From Alphaproteobacteria bacterium (GTDB lineage Bacteria; Pseudomonadota; Alphaproteobacteria; Acetobacterales; Acetobacteraceae): a DNA stretch of 50,419 bases. The notes under the pieces were generated by a model. The model was not told the origin of the DNA. It made no database searches and worked only from the letters and a program-made list of their open reading frames with translations. Made by a program: the position numbers and the translations under genes. Below, one piece after another: positions 16,040 to 23,422 of this stretch. Each line of letters opens with the position of its first letter. Positions within the stretch are counted from its first letter, which is position 1. The stretch is from positions 1 through 50,419 of the forward strand of contig JAPLOI010000021.1 in NCBI GenBank assembly GCA_026400815.1, read 5' to 3'.

Positions 16040-16888
16040 CTACTTCACCGCGCCCTGGGTCATGCCCTCGATGAACTGGCGCGAGAGCACGATGTAGACG
16101 GCGATGATCGGCAGCGCGGCCAGCGAGAGGCCGGAGAACAGCACGCCCCAATCGGTGTTGTATTCGCCCATGAACACGGTGAGGCCCTGCGGCAGGGTTT
16201 TCAGCCGCTCGCTGGTGATGAAGACCAGCGGGAAGAAGAAGTCGTTCCAGATCGGCACGGCGTTCTGGATCGCGGCGATCACCAGGGCGGGGCGGGCGAG
16301 CGGCAGCATGATCAGCAGCATGATGCGCAGCTCGCTGGCACCTTCCATCCGCGCCGCCTCCTCCAGCTCCGTGGGCAGGGTGCGCAGGAAGCCGGTGAGG
16401 ATGAAGATGGCGCTGGGCAGGCCCATGGCGACATAGATCAGCACGAGGCCGGGGCGGGTGTTGATGAGGCCGAGGGCGTCGAGCTGGATGAAGAGCGGGA
16501 TGATCGCGAGCTTCAGCGGCACCATGAGGCCGGAGAGGAAGAACAGGAAGACGAGGCCGGAGAGGCGGAACGGGTAGCGGGCGATGGCGTAGGCGGCCAT
16601 GGTGCCCACCACGAGGATGGTGAGCACGGCGCTGGCGGTGACGATGACCGAGTTGCCGAGATAGAGGACGAAGTTGGTCTCGCCCCAGACGCGGGCGGCG
16701 TTGGTGAGCGAGAAGCTCTCCGGCAGGGCGAAGGGCGAGTTGAACAGCTCGGCGTTGGTCTTGAAGGCCGAGAGGACCATCACGAACAGCGGATAGACCA
16801 TCACCACGGCGTTCAGCGCCAGCAGCACCTGGATGGCGCCGTTCTTGATGCCCTCGCCTTTCGGCGCCACGCCTGTGCGCCGGGGCAT
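16040..16888 (-). CDS. Carbohydrate ABC transporter permease (MalG family), orphan
   Basis: 282 aa, usual length for the second permease of CUT1 sugar importers. Six membrane helices are recognisable, with the conserved EAA loop ELEEAARMEGASELRIMLLIMLPLARPAL and the C-terminal QGLTVFMGEYNTDWGVLFSG. Such permeases always act with a MalF-type partner, a binding protein and an ATPase, but none is next to it. It follows the enoyl-CoA hydratase stop by 2 nt, so it is translated from that operon. It may be a displaced fragment of a sugar operon or may use subunits encoded elsewhere. Confidence 0.92.
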   Translation of the reverse strand: MPRRTGVAPKGEGIKNGAIQVLLALNAVVMVYPLFVMVLSAFKTNAELFNSPFALPESFSLTNAARVWGETNFVLYLGNSVIVTASAVLTILVVGTMAAYAIARYPFRLSGLVFLFFLSGLMVPLKLAIIPLFIQLDALGLINTRPGLVLIYVAMGLPSAIFILTGFLRTLPTELEEAARMEGASELRIMLLIMLPLARPALVIAAIQNAVPIWNDFFFPLVFITSERLKTLPQGLTVFMGEYNTDWGVLFSGLSLAALPIIAVYIVLSRQFIEGMTQGAVK

Positions 16889-16890
16889 GG

Positions 16891-17679
16891 TCAGCCGGGC
16901 TCGTACCAGGAGGGGCGGCGCTTGTCGCGGAAGGCGGCGGTGCCTTCGCGGCCTTCGGGGGAGGAGCGCTGGGTCCAGCCCTCATGCGACAGCAGGGCGA
17001 CCTGGCGGCTGTCGAGCTTGAGGTTGTTGGCGCCGAGGAAGCTGTCCTTGGTGGCGGAGATGGCGCCGGGGGCGCCGAGGAAGATGGCGTCCAGCACCTG
17101 TTCCAGGCGGGCTTCCATGTCGCCTTGCACCACCTCGTGCACCAAGCCGATTCTCGCGGCTTCCTCGGCGCCGAAGCGTTCGCCGGTGAGGGCGTAGCGG
17201 CGGGTTTGGCGCAGGCCGATGGCGTTGACCATGTGGGTGCTGATGGGCGTGGGGGCGACGCCGACGCGGATCTCGGTGATCCCAAACAGGGCATCCGGCG
17301 CGGCCAGCGCCACATCGACGCAGCAGACGATGCCGACGCCGCCGCCGAAGCAGGCGCCCTTGACCATGGCGATGGTGGGGTGGGGGAACTCGTTCAGCTT
17401 GCGCATCGCCTCCGTGGTGGCGTGGGAGGCGGCGTAGGCACGCTCGGGCGGGTAGGCGGTGGCCTGGTTGAGCCAGTGGACGTCTGCGCCGGCCTGGAAA
17501 TGCTTGCCGGCGCCGCGCAGCACCAGGGCGCGGATGGCGGGGTTGGCGGCCAGGCTGTCCAGCCCGCCGAGCAGGGCGGCGAGCATCTCCTCGTCGTAGG
17601 CGTTGCCGCGTTCCGGGCGGTTGAGGGTGGCGGTGGCCACGCCGCGGGCATCGATTCCGAGCAGGACGGAGTTGGCCAT
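16891..17679 (-). CDS. Enoyl-CoA hydratase/isomerase family protein
   Basis: 262 aa crotonase-fold protein. The oxyanion-hole segments are HFQAGADVHWL and KGACFGGGVGIVCCVDVALA, and the region ITEIRVGVAPTPIS carries the catalytic Glu position. Overall it resembles the methylglutaconyl-CoA hydratase group involved in leucine breakdown (AtuE/LiuC-like), but the acyl-CoA substrate is not certain. It lies 4 nt after the dehydratase stop and 2 nt before the orphan permease. Confidence 0.88.
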   Translation of the reverse strand: MANSVLLGIDARGVATATLNRPERGNAYDEEMLAALLGGLDSLAANPAIRALVLRGAGKHFQAGADVHWLNQATAYPPERAYAASHATTEAMRKLNEFPHPTIAMVKGACFGGGVGIVCCVDVALAAPDALFGITEIRVGVAPTPISTHMVNAIGLRQTRRYALTGERFGAEEAARIGLVHEVVQGDMEARLEQVLDAIFLGAPGAISATKDSFLGANNLKLDSRQVALLSHEGWTQRSSPEGREGTAAFRDKRRPSWYEPG

Positions 17680-17683
17680 CGGA

Positions 17684-18664
17684 TCACCCCACGACGCTGG
17701 CAGGATCGGTGTTGGAGCCGCAGACCAGCACGCCGAGGCGCGCGCCGGCGGGCGGGGTGAAGGCGCCGGAGAGGATGCCGGCGAGCGCGGTGGCGCCGCC
17801 GGGCTCGGCGACGAGGCGGAAACGGTCCCACAGCAGGCGCTGGGCGGCGCGGATGGCGTCGTCTTCCACCAGCACCGCCTGGGTCACGTGGGACTGGGCG
17901 ATGGGGAACATCAGGCTGCCAACCTGGCGGGCGCCGAGCGCGTCGGCCGCCACGCCGCCGACCGGGGAGGAGACGGGAGCGCCGGCGGCCAGCGCGTTGT
18001 GCAGGCCGGGGCAGCCGAAGGGTTCCACGCTGACGATCTGCACGCGGTTCTCGGCCCAGGCGGCCATGCCGCCGATGAGGCCGCCGCCGCCGGTGGCGAT
18101 CAGGAGGTGGGTGATGCCCGGCGCGTCTTCCAGGAACTCCTTGGCGACCGTGCCCTGGCCGGCCAGCACGGCTTCGTGATCGAAGGCGTGCACTTCCATC
18201 GCGCCAGTTTCGGCCTGGCGGGTGCGGCTGGCGGCCAGCGCCTCCACATAGGTTTCGCCGCCGCGGACGAGGCGGGCGCCGAGGCTTTCGATGCGGGCGA
18301 TCTTGGTGGCCGGGGTGTGCTGTGGCACGAAGATCTCGGCGACGAGACCGAGGGCGCGGGCGGCATAGGCCACCGCCGCACCGTGGTTGCCGCCGGAGGC
18401 CGCGATGACGCCTGCGGGGGGCAGTTCGCCGGCTTCCTGGGCGGTGAGGATGCGGTTGAAGGCGCCGCGCGGCTTGAAGCTGCCGGCGTGCTGGAGCAGT
18501 TCGAGCTTCAGCACCATGTCCACGCCGAGGCCGAGCTCGGCGGCCGGCACCGCCAGGACCGGGGTGCGGCGGACATATGGGGCGATGCGCGCGGCGGCGG
18601 CGCCGATGGCGGCGCGGGAGATGGCGGCGATGGCGGTGCGGGAGATGGCGTGGGGCGCGTTCAT
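17684..18664 (-). CDS. Threonine/serine dehydratase-like PLP enzyme
   Basis: 326 aa fold-type II PLP enzyme. The Schiff-base lysine is in GSFKPRGAFN, the substrate loop is ASGGNHGAAVAYAAR and the phosphate-binding loop is ATGGGGLIGG. It has the catalytic domain only, without the ACT-like regulatory domain of biosynthetic IlvA, so a catabolic threonine/serine dehydratase or a related racemase is expected. I set the start at the ATG at 18664; a 12-residue longer form is in frame, and no clear ribosome-binding site separates them. It diverges from hprK and leads the operon with the enoyl-CoA hydratase and orphan permease. Confidence 0.88.
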   Translation of the reverse strand: MNAPHAISRTAIAAISRAAIGAAAARIAPYVRRTPVLAVPAAELGLGVDMVLKLELLQHAGSFKPRGAFNRILTAQEAGELPPAGVIAASGGNHGAAVAYAARALGLVAEIFVPQHTPATKIARIESLGARLVRGGETYVEALAASRTRQAETGAMEVHAFDHEAVLAGQGTVAKEFLEDAPGITHLLIATGGGGLIGGMAAWAENRVQIVSVEPFGCPGLHNALAAGAPVSSPVGGVAADALGARQVGSLMFPIAQSHVTQAVLVEDDAIRAAQRLLWDRFRLVAEPGGATALAGILSGAFTPPAGARLGVLVCGSNTDPASVVG

Positions 18665-18798
18665 GATGGCAGGTCTCGCATGCAGGGCGGGCGGCTTCAA
18701 GTTGGCGGCGCGGTGTTCCCATGTTGTTCATGCCCGCGGGCACAATCCGTCGCCAAGAGGCTTCCGTTCTGGGCGCAGACGGGTCATGTTCCGCGCCC

Positions 18799-19245
18799 AT
18801 GCAGATACATGCGAGCTGCGCCGCCCGAGACGGGGCCGGGGTTCTGCTGTTGGGCCCGCCCGGGTCTGGCAAGTCGGACCTGGTGCTGCGGCTGCTCGAC
18901 CGCGGGTTCACGCTCGTGGCCGATGACCGGGTGGTGATCGAGGATGGACACGCCAGTGCGCCCGCAGCGCTGGCGGGGCTTCTGGAGGTGCGTGGCCTGG
19001 GCATTCTGCGTCTGCCTTATCTTGAACGAGCCGAACTTGCCCTGGCGGTGACGCTGGGCGGGGCGGTGCCGCGCCTGCCAGCGCCGGCGCGGGATGCGGC
19101 GCTGGGCTTGCCGGTGCTGGCGGTGGATGCCGCGCGCCCGGCGGCGCCGCAGATCGTGGAACTGGCGCTGGACTGCGCGCTGGGGCGGCTGGCGCAGCAT
19201 GCCGGGGCGTTCGCCGGCGGCTGCGCGGCGGAGCTGCCGCGATGA
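18799..19245 (+). CDS. hprK: HPr kinase/phosphorylase, short alphaproteobacterial type
   Basis: 148 aa, the truncated form typical of Alphaproteobacteria, which keeps only the catalytic domain of the 310-aa Firmicute enzyme. Walker A is GPPGSGKS (Lys25), and LLDRGFTLVADDRVVIE is the conserved region after it. It phosphorylates a serine on HPr and so regulates the incomplete PTS. The start at 18799 matches the family N-terminus (MQIHASCAA); an upstream in-frame ATG at 18721 adds unconserved sequence. The stop overlaps the rapZ start (ATGA). Confidence 0.9.
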   Translation: MQIHASCAARDGAGVLLLGPPGSGKSDLVLRLLDRGFTLVADDRVVIEDGHASAPAALAGLLEVRGLGILRLPYLERAELALAVTLGGAVPRLPAPARDAALGLPVLAVDAARPAAPQIVELALDCALGRLAQHAGAFAGGCAAELPR

Positions 19246-20213
19246 GCGAGGCCGTGCCCGAACTGCGCCGGGTGGCGGTGGTGACGGGGCTGGCGGGTGC
19301 CGGCCGGGCCTCCATCCTGCGGGCGCTGGAGGATGTGGGGTACGAGGCGATCGACAACCCGCCGCTGGACCTGATCGATGGTTTGGTGAACAGCATCGAG
19401 GGCGGCGGCGCGCGGATGGTGGCGCTGGGCGTGGATGCGCGCAGCCGCAGCTTCACGCCCGAGCGGGTGCTGGAGCTGCGCGACCGGCTGCGCGGCATTG
19501 CCGGCATGCGGGTGGATTTGGTGTTCGCCTGGGCGGAGGAGGTGGTGCTGCTGCGCCGCTTCACCGAGACGCGGCGGCGCCATCCGCTGTCGCCGCGCGG
19601 GCGGGTGGCGGACGGGATTGCGGCCGAGACGCGGCTGATCGCGCCGCTGCACGAGCTGGCGGATTGGGTGATCGACACCTCCGACCTGCCGCTGTCGCAG
19701 CTTCGCCAACAGATCGACACCTATTTCGGCGTCTCCGCCGAGGCGCCGGGGGGGCGGCAGTCCCTCTCGATTTCGCTGATCTCGTTCGCGTTTCCCGCAG
19801 GCCTCCCGCGTGAGGCGGAGCTGGTGTTCGACGCAAGATTTCTGCGCAACCCGTTCTACGACACCGCATTACGGCCCAGGACCGGGCTGGACGCGGCGGT
19901 GGCGAGCTATGTGGCGGCCGACCCGGACTACGCGACCTTCATCGACCGGCTGACCGGGCTGCTGGACCTGCTCTTGCCGCGCTTCCTGCAAGAGGGCAAG
20001 AAATACGCTACTGTGGCAATCGGCTGCACCGGTGGGCGGCATCGCTCCGTGACGATTGTCGAGCAGCTGGCTTCGCATTTGACGGAACAGGGCTGGCGCG
20101 TGACAGCGACCCATCGTGAACTGGCCCGCGAGGGCCTGCTGCCGCGGCAGGAGGCTGCGACTGCTTCGCCCGCGGACTCGGAGACCGCCCTTTTGAACAA
20201 GCCCGTGCCATGA
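19242..20213 (+). CDS. rapZ: RapZ/YvcJ-family nucleotide-binding protein
   Basis: 323 aa. The N-terminal P-loop domain (VVTGLAGAGRASILRALEDVGYEAIDNPP) and the C-terminal domain (FDARFLRNPFYD, then TVAIGCTGGRHRSVTIVEQL) match RapZ, an RNase E adaptor in enterobacteria and a PTS-linked regulator elsewhere. The Walker A lysine is replaced by Arg (GLAGAGRAS at residues 16-24), which could weaken nucleotide binding. The gene overlaps hprK by 4 nt and precedes the EIIA gene by 55 nt, the usual alphaproteobacterial order. Confidence 0.93.
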   Translation: MSEAVPELRRVAVVTGLAGAGRASILRALEDVGYEAIDNPPLDLIDGLVNSIEGGGARMVALGVDARSRSFTPERVLELRDRLRGIAGMRVDLVFAWAEEVVLLRRFTETRRRHPLSPRGRVADGIAAETRLIAPLHELADWVIDTSDLPLSQLRQQIDTYFGVSAEAPGGRQSLSISLISFAFPAGLPREAELVFDARFLRNPFYDTALRPRTGLDAAVASYVAADPDYATFIDRLTGLLDLLLPRFLQEGKKYATVAIGCTGGRHRSVTIVEQLASHLTEQGWRVTATHRELAREGLLPRQEAATASPADSETALLNKPVP

Positions 20214-20268
20214 TGCCGGCCCAATGCGTGATCGCCCCATGCGGCCGCTCCCCATCGGGTGGGGTGCG

Positions 20269-20691
20269 ATGATCGGCCTTGTGCTCGTGACCCACGGCCG
20301 GCTGGCCGAGGAGCTGCGCTCGGCGATGGAGCATGTGGTGGGCGCGCAGCGCAACGTGGCCACCGTGTGCATCGGCCCCGATGACGACATGGAGGGGCGC
20401 CGGGCAGAGATCACGCGGGCGATCACCGAGGTGGATACCGGCGACGGGGTGGTGCTGCTGACCGACATGTTCGGCGGCACGCCCAGCAACCTCGCCATCT
20501 CCCAGATGGTGCGCAAGGGGGTGGAAGTGCTGTCGGGCGTGAACCTGCCGATGCTGGTGAAGCTGGCCAAGGTGCGCGGCAGCCAGCCCTTGGCCGATGC
20601 GGTGGATTGCGCCACCGCGGCCGGGCGCAAGTATATCGCCGCGGCCTCCCATATTCTGCCGCAGGCCAAGCCCGGCGACGGGACCTGCTGA
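20269..20691 (+). CDS. PTS mannose-type EIIA component
   Basis: 140 aa EIIA-Man fold protein. The phospho-accepting His9 is in VLVTHGRLAEEL; GDGVVLLTDMFGGTPSNLA and SGVNLPMLVKLAKVR are family signatures. No EIIB/EIIC sugar permease is present, so the phosphate probably serves regulation (for example of ChvG-ChvI or metabolic targets), as in other alphaproteobacterial PTS clusters. I start it at the ATG at 20269, where GGTGGGG lies just upstream; the open frame to 20224 adds 15 unconserved residues. HPr begins 1 nt after its stop. Confidence 0.92.
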   Translation: MIGLVLVTHGRLAEELRSAMEHVVGAQRNVATVCIGPDDDMEGRRAEITRAITEVDTGDGVVLLTDMFGGTPSNLAISQMVRKGVEVLSGVNLPMLVKLAKVRGSQPLADAVDCATAAGRKYIAAASHILPQAKPGDGTC

Positions 20692-20692
20692 C

Positions 20693-21016
20693 ATGACGGA
20701 TGGCGGCCCTCCCCCGGAGCAGGACCCGGGCGGCGCCGATGCTTCCGTGCTGCGGCGCACGCTGCTGATCGTGAACAAGCGCGGGCTGCATGCGCGGGCT
20801 GCCGCCAAGTTCGTGACGCTGGCCGAGCGCTTCGGCGCCTCTGTCGATGTGGAGAAGGACGGCCAGTCTGTCTCCGCACGCTCGATCATGGGGTTGATGA
20901 TGCTGGGCGCGGGCAAGGGGGCCACGATCGTGCTGCGCGCCGAGGGCTGGGACGCCAAGGAAGCCATGGAAGCCCTGAGCGCCCTCGTCGAGGCCGGCTT
21001 CCATGAACAGGACTAG
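20693..21016 (+). CDS. ptsH: HPr phosphocarrier protein
   Basis: 107 aa. The phospho-His33 lies in NKRGLHARAAAKF and the regulatory serine region is SARSIMGLMML (Ser64), the presumed HprK target. It carries phosphate from Enzyme I to EIIA. It is about 20 residues longer than typical HPr because of a Pro/Gly/Asp-rich N-terminal extension. The only suitable ATG (20693) is 1 nt past the EIIA stop. The Enzyme I gene starts inside its 3' end (14-nt overlap). Confidence 0.94.
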   Translation: MTDGGPPPEQDPGGADASVLRRTLLIVNKRGLHARAAAKFVTLAERFGASVDVEKDGQSVSARSIMGLMMLGAGKGATIVLRAEGWDAKEAMEALSALVEAGFHEQD

Positions 21017-22412
21017 CCCGCCCGAGGTGGAGGTGGAGCCGCCGCCGGAGCGGGGGGTGGCGGAACGGCCGGAGCGGCGGTTCACCGGCATCGCGGTTTC
21101 GCCGGGCGTGGCGATCGGGGCGGTGTTCGGCGCCGTGGAACCGCCGGCCATCGTGAACCGGGCGCGCATCCATGCCGCCGACATCGCGGCCGAGACCTCC
21201 CGGCTGGAAGCGGCGATCGCGCAATCGCGCAAGCAGTTGCTGAAGCTGCGGGCGCGGCTGGCGGTGCTGCCGGAGGACAGCCAGGCCGAGATCGCGCCGC
21301 TTTTGGATGCCTATTTGGCGATGATCGGGCCTTCCCGCCTGGTGCGTGGGGCGCGGCGGCGGATCGCGGAGGGGCTGGTTTCGGCCGAGACCGCCGTGCT
21401 GGACGAGAGCGAGGCGATTGCCGAGGCGATCCTGGCCGTCGCCCCGCCGGGCGATGACGACCGGGCCGGGCGACGGCGCCGGGCGGACGAGGTGCGCGAG
21501 ATCGGCCGCCGGCTGCTGCGCAATCTGACACGCTCGCCGTTCCGCAGCTTTGCCGCCTTGCCGGCGGGGGCGGTGCTGGTGGCGGAATTCCTGCGCCCGG
21601 CCGATGCCGCGTTGCTGGACCCGGCAAGGCTGGCCGGCGTGGCCACGGAGGAGGGCGGGGCGGACGGGCATACGGCGGTGATGCTGCGCGCGCTGGGCGT
21701 ACCCACGGTGCTGGGCGTGCCCGGGCTTTCCGAGGCGGCGCGGCCCGGCGACATCATTGTGGTGGATGGCACCGCGGGCAGCGTGATCCTGCATCCCACC
21801 GCCGCCACGCTGGCCCATGCCCGCAAGCTGGTGACCGCGTTTGCGCGCGAGCAGCAGCGCCTGGGCAAGCTGCGCCGGCTGCCGGCGGTGACCGAGGATG
21901 GCGAGCAGGTGGAGCTGCAGGCCAATTTCGAGTTGCCGGCCGAGTTGCCGCTGATCGCGCAGGCGGGGGCCGCCGGCATCGGCCTGCTGCGCAGCGAGTT
22001 CCTGTTCATGAACCGTGAGACGGTGCCCGACGAGGACGCGCAGTACGAGACCTATCGCAGCGTGGTGGAGGCCATGGCGGGCGACCCGGTGACGATCCGG
22101 GTGCTGGACTGGGGCGGGGAGAAGGATATCGAGGCGCTGCAGACGGCCAACCTGGTGCCGGTGGTGACCGATCCGAACCCGGCGCTGGGGCTGCGCGGGC
22201 TGCGCATGCTGCTGCGCCAGGAGGATCTGTTCGAGGACCAGTTGGCGGCGATCCTGCGGGCTTCAGCCCATGGGCCGGTGCGGGTGCTGCTGCCGATGGT
22301 CACCACCGTGGCCGAGGTGCGCACGGCGCGCGACATCTATGAGCGGGTGGCGCGGCGGCTGCGCCGGCGGGGCGAGCGGATGGCGGAAAAGCTGCCCCCC
22401 TGGGCATCATGA
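21003..22412 (+). CDS. ptsI: PTS Enzyme I, upstream part (frame broken at 22395-22400)
   Basis: 469 codons that cover the N-terminal phosphohistidine and HPr-binding domains (phospho-His223 in GGADGHTAVMLRALG) and the first part of the PEP-binding barrel (LLRSEFLFMNRE, VTIRVLDWGGEKD, NPALGLRG). The frame then runs out within 18 nt after a run of six C at 22395-22400 and stops at a TGA (22410-22412). One extra C would restore the family sequence LPPLGIMIETPG into the next frame. It is either an assembly error in a homopolymer, a true frameshift, or a split protein. Length without the break would be about 618 aa, close to other alphaproteobacterial EI proteins without a GAF domain. Confidence 0.88.
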   Translation: MNRTSPPEVEVEPPPERGVAERPERRFTGIAVSPGVAIGAVFGAVEPPAIVNRARIHAADIAAETSRLEAAIAQSRKQLLKLRARLAVLPEDSQAEIAPLLDAYLAMIGPSRLVRGARRRIAEGLVSAETAVLDESEAIAEAILAVAPPGDDDRAGRRRRADEVREIGRRLLRNLTRSPFRSFAALPAGAVLVAEFLRPADAALLDPARLAGVATEEGGADGHTAVMLRALGVPTVLGVPGLSEAARPGDIIVVDGTAGSVILHPTAATLAHARKLVTAFAREQQRLGKLRRLPAVTEDGEQVELQANFELPAELPLIAQAGAAGIGLLRSEFLFMNRETVPDEDAQYETYRSVVEAMAGDPVTIRVLDWGGEKDIEALQTANLVPVVTDPNPALGLRGLRMLLRQEDLFEDQLAAILRASAHGPVRVLLPMVTTVAEVRTARDIYERVARRLRRRGERMAEKLPPWAS

Positions 22413-22858
22413 TCGAGACGCCGGGGGCGGCGCTGTCGGCCGATGCGCTGGCGCTGGAATCGGATTTCTTCGCGATCGGCACCAACGATCTGACGATGTA
22501 CACCCTGGCGGTGGACCGGGCGGACAGCGAGGTTTCCCACCTGTACGACCCGCTGCACCCGGCGGTGTTGCGCCTGGTGCAGTTCGCCACCGAGGCGGCG
22601 CTGCGGCTGCGCATGCCGGTTTCCGTGTGCGGCGAGATGGCGGCCAATCCGCGGCTGACCAAGCTGCTGCTCGGGTTGGGGCTGCGCAGCTTCTCCATGA
22701 ACGCGGCGGCCATTCCGCGCGTGAAGCAGGCGGTGCGCGACGCCAATATCGACGATTGCGCCCGGTTCGCGCGCAAGGTGATGGAGCAATCCGACCCTGC
22801 GGCGATCCAGCTTCTGGTGATGCCGCCTCCTCCGCCGCCGCCTCCGCCGGCAAGTTGA
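22409..22858 (+). CDS. ptsI: PTS Enzyme I, C-terminal part
   Basis: 149 codons encoding the end of the PEP-utilising barrel: MIETPGAALSADAL, FFAIGTNDLTMYTLAVDR, and VSVCGEMAANP with the catalytic Cys (TGC at 22628). It ends in a nine-proline run. It could be reached by a -1 shift on the C run from the upstream frame, or from its own ATG at 22409, which overlaps the upstream TGA as ATGA. Residues essential for PEP binding are split between the two frames, so activity needs read-through or assembly of the two pieces. Confidence 0.85.
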   Translation: MIETPGAALSADALALESDFFAIGTNDLTMYTLAVDRADSEVSHLYDPLHPAVLRLVQFATEAALRLRMPVSVCGEMAANPRLTKLLLGLGLRSFSMNAAAIPRVKQAVRDANIDDCARFARKVMEQSDPAAIQLLVMPPPPPPPPPAS

Positions 22859-22862
22859 GCGG

Positions 22863-23291
22863 CTAGATCTGGGGCTCCTGCGTGGCAGAGTGGCCGTAGA
22901 GGCGGCTGGGGACGCTGGACATGGGCAGGGTGGGGTCGCCGCCGGCCACGGCTTCCACGTGGGATTTCACGCTTTGCAGCGCGGCCAGGGCGGCGTGGGC
23001 GATGCGCTCGGCGGATGTTTCCGGGCCCGTTGAGTCTGGCGCGAGCGGGCGGGTGCAGCCCATTGCCAGGACGAGTTCTGTCACATCCTCCACTGCCGCG
23101 ATGCGCCAGGTGCATTCGGGTTGGAAGGGCCAGCTGATGCGTCCGGCCTCCTGATCGGGTTGCAGGCCGCCATGCGGCAGGGCGGTGTCGTCGCGGCGCA
23201 GTTGTGGCAGCCAGTGGCGGATGTGGGCGGGGTCGGCGAGGAAGGCGAACACTTCCCCGGCCGGGCGGGCGATGGTGATGCGATATTCCAT
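22863..23291 (-). CDS. SRPBCC-family (START-like) protein
   Basis: 142 aa. The N-terminus EYRITIARPAGEVFAFLADPAHIRHWLPQL is the classic opening of polyketide cyclase/SRPBCC proteins, which form a cavity for hydrophobic ligands; the ligand is unknown. The sequence after about residue 75 is less typical. I start it at the ATG at 23291, where the domain begins; the longer frame reads through the repeat element upstream. It is convergent with Enzyme I, with only 4 nt between stops, and probably lies downstream of the oxygenase gene on the same transcript. Confidence 0.75.
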   Translation of the reverse strand: MEYRITIARPAGEVFAFLADPAHIRHWLPQLRRDDTALPHGGLQPDQEAGRISWPFQPECTWRIAAVEDVTELVLAMGCTRPLAPDSTGPETSAERIAHAALAALQSVKSHVEAVAGGDPTLPMSSVPSRLYGHSATQEPQI

Positions 23292-23329
23292 GCCCGCCCA
23301 ACGCCGCCCTGGCCCGGACGGTTGCTTAT

Positions 23330-23422
23330 GTCTTTGCTTTGCGCGCGGCCGCCGGCCAACCCCGCGCGCGATGCCACCCTGCACGCTGGCTGATCCTTTC
23401 AGCCAGCGTGCAGGGTGGCATC
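23330..23422 (-). repeat. Multi-hairpin 3' element, copy 1
   Basis: In the minus sense: a perfect 24-bp hairpin (arms 23399-23422 and 23370-23393, 5-nt loop) whose base overlaps the TGA of the oxygenase gene, then a core hairpin (23341-23369; GCGCGCGG pairing with CCGCGCGC) and the conserved tail AAAGCAAAGAC (23330-23340). The second outer hairpin of the other copies is missing here. Confidence 0.85.

Noticed and set aside
16040-18664. A sugar ABC operon around the MalG-type permease
   Set aside because: The two other genes of the unit are a PLP dehydratase and a crotonase; no binding protein, second permease or ATPase is present.
22410-22412. TGA in Enzyme I read as selenocysteine, given selC in the window
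   Set aside because: The family sequence continues in a different frame after the TGA, not in the same frame, so recoding UGA would not restore the protein.
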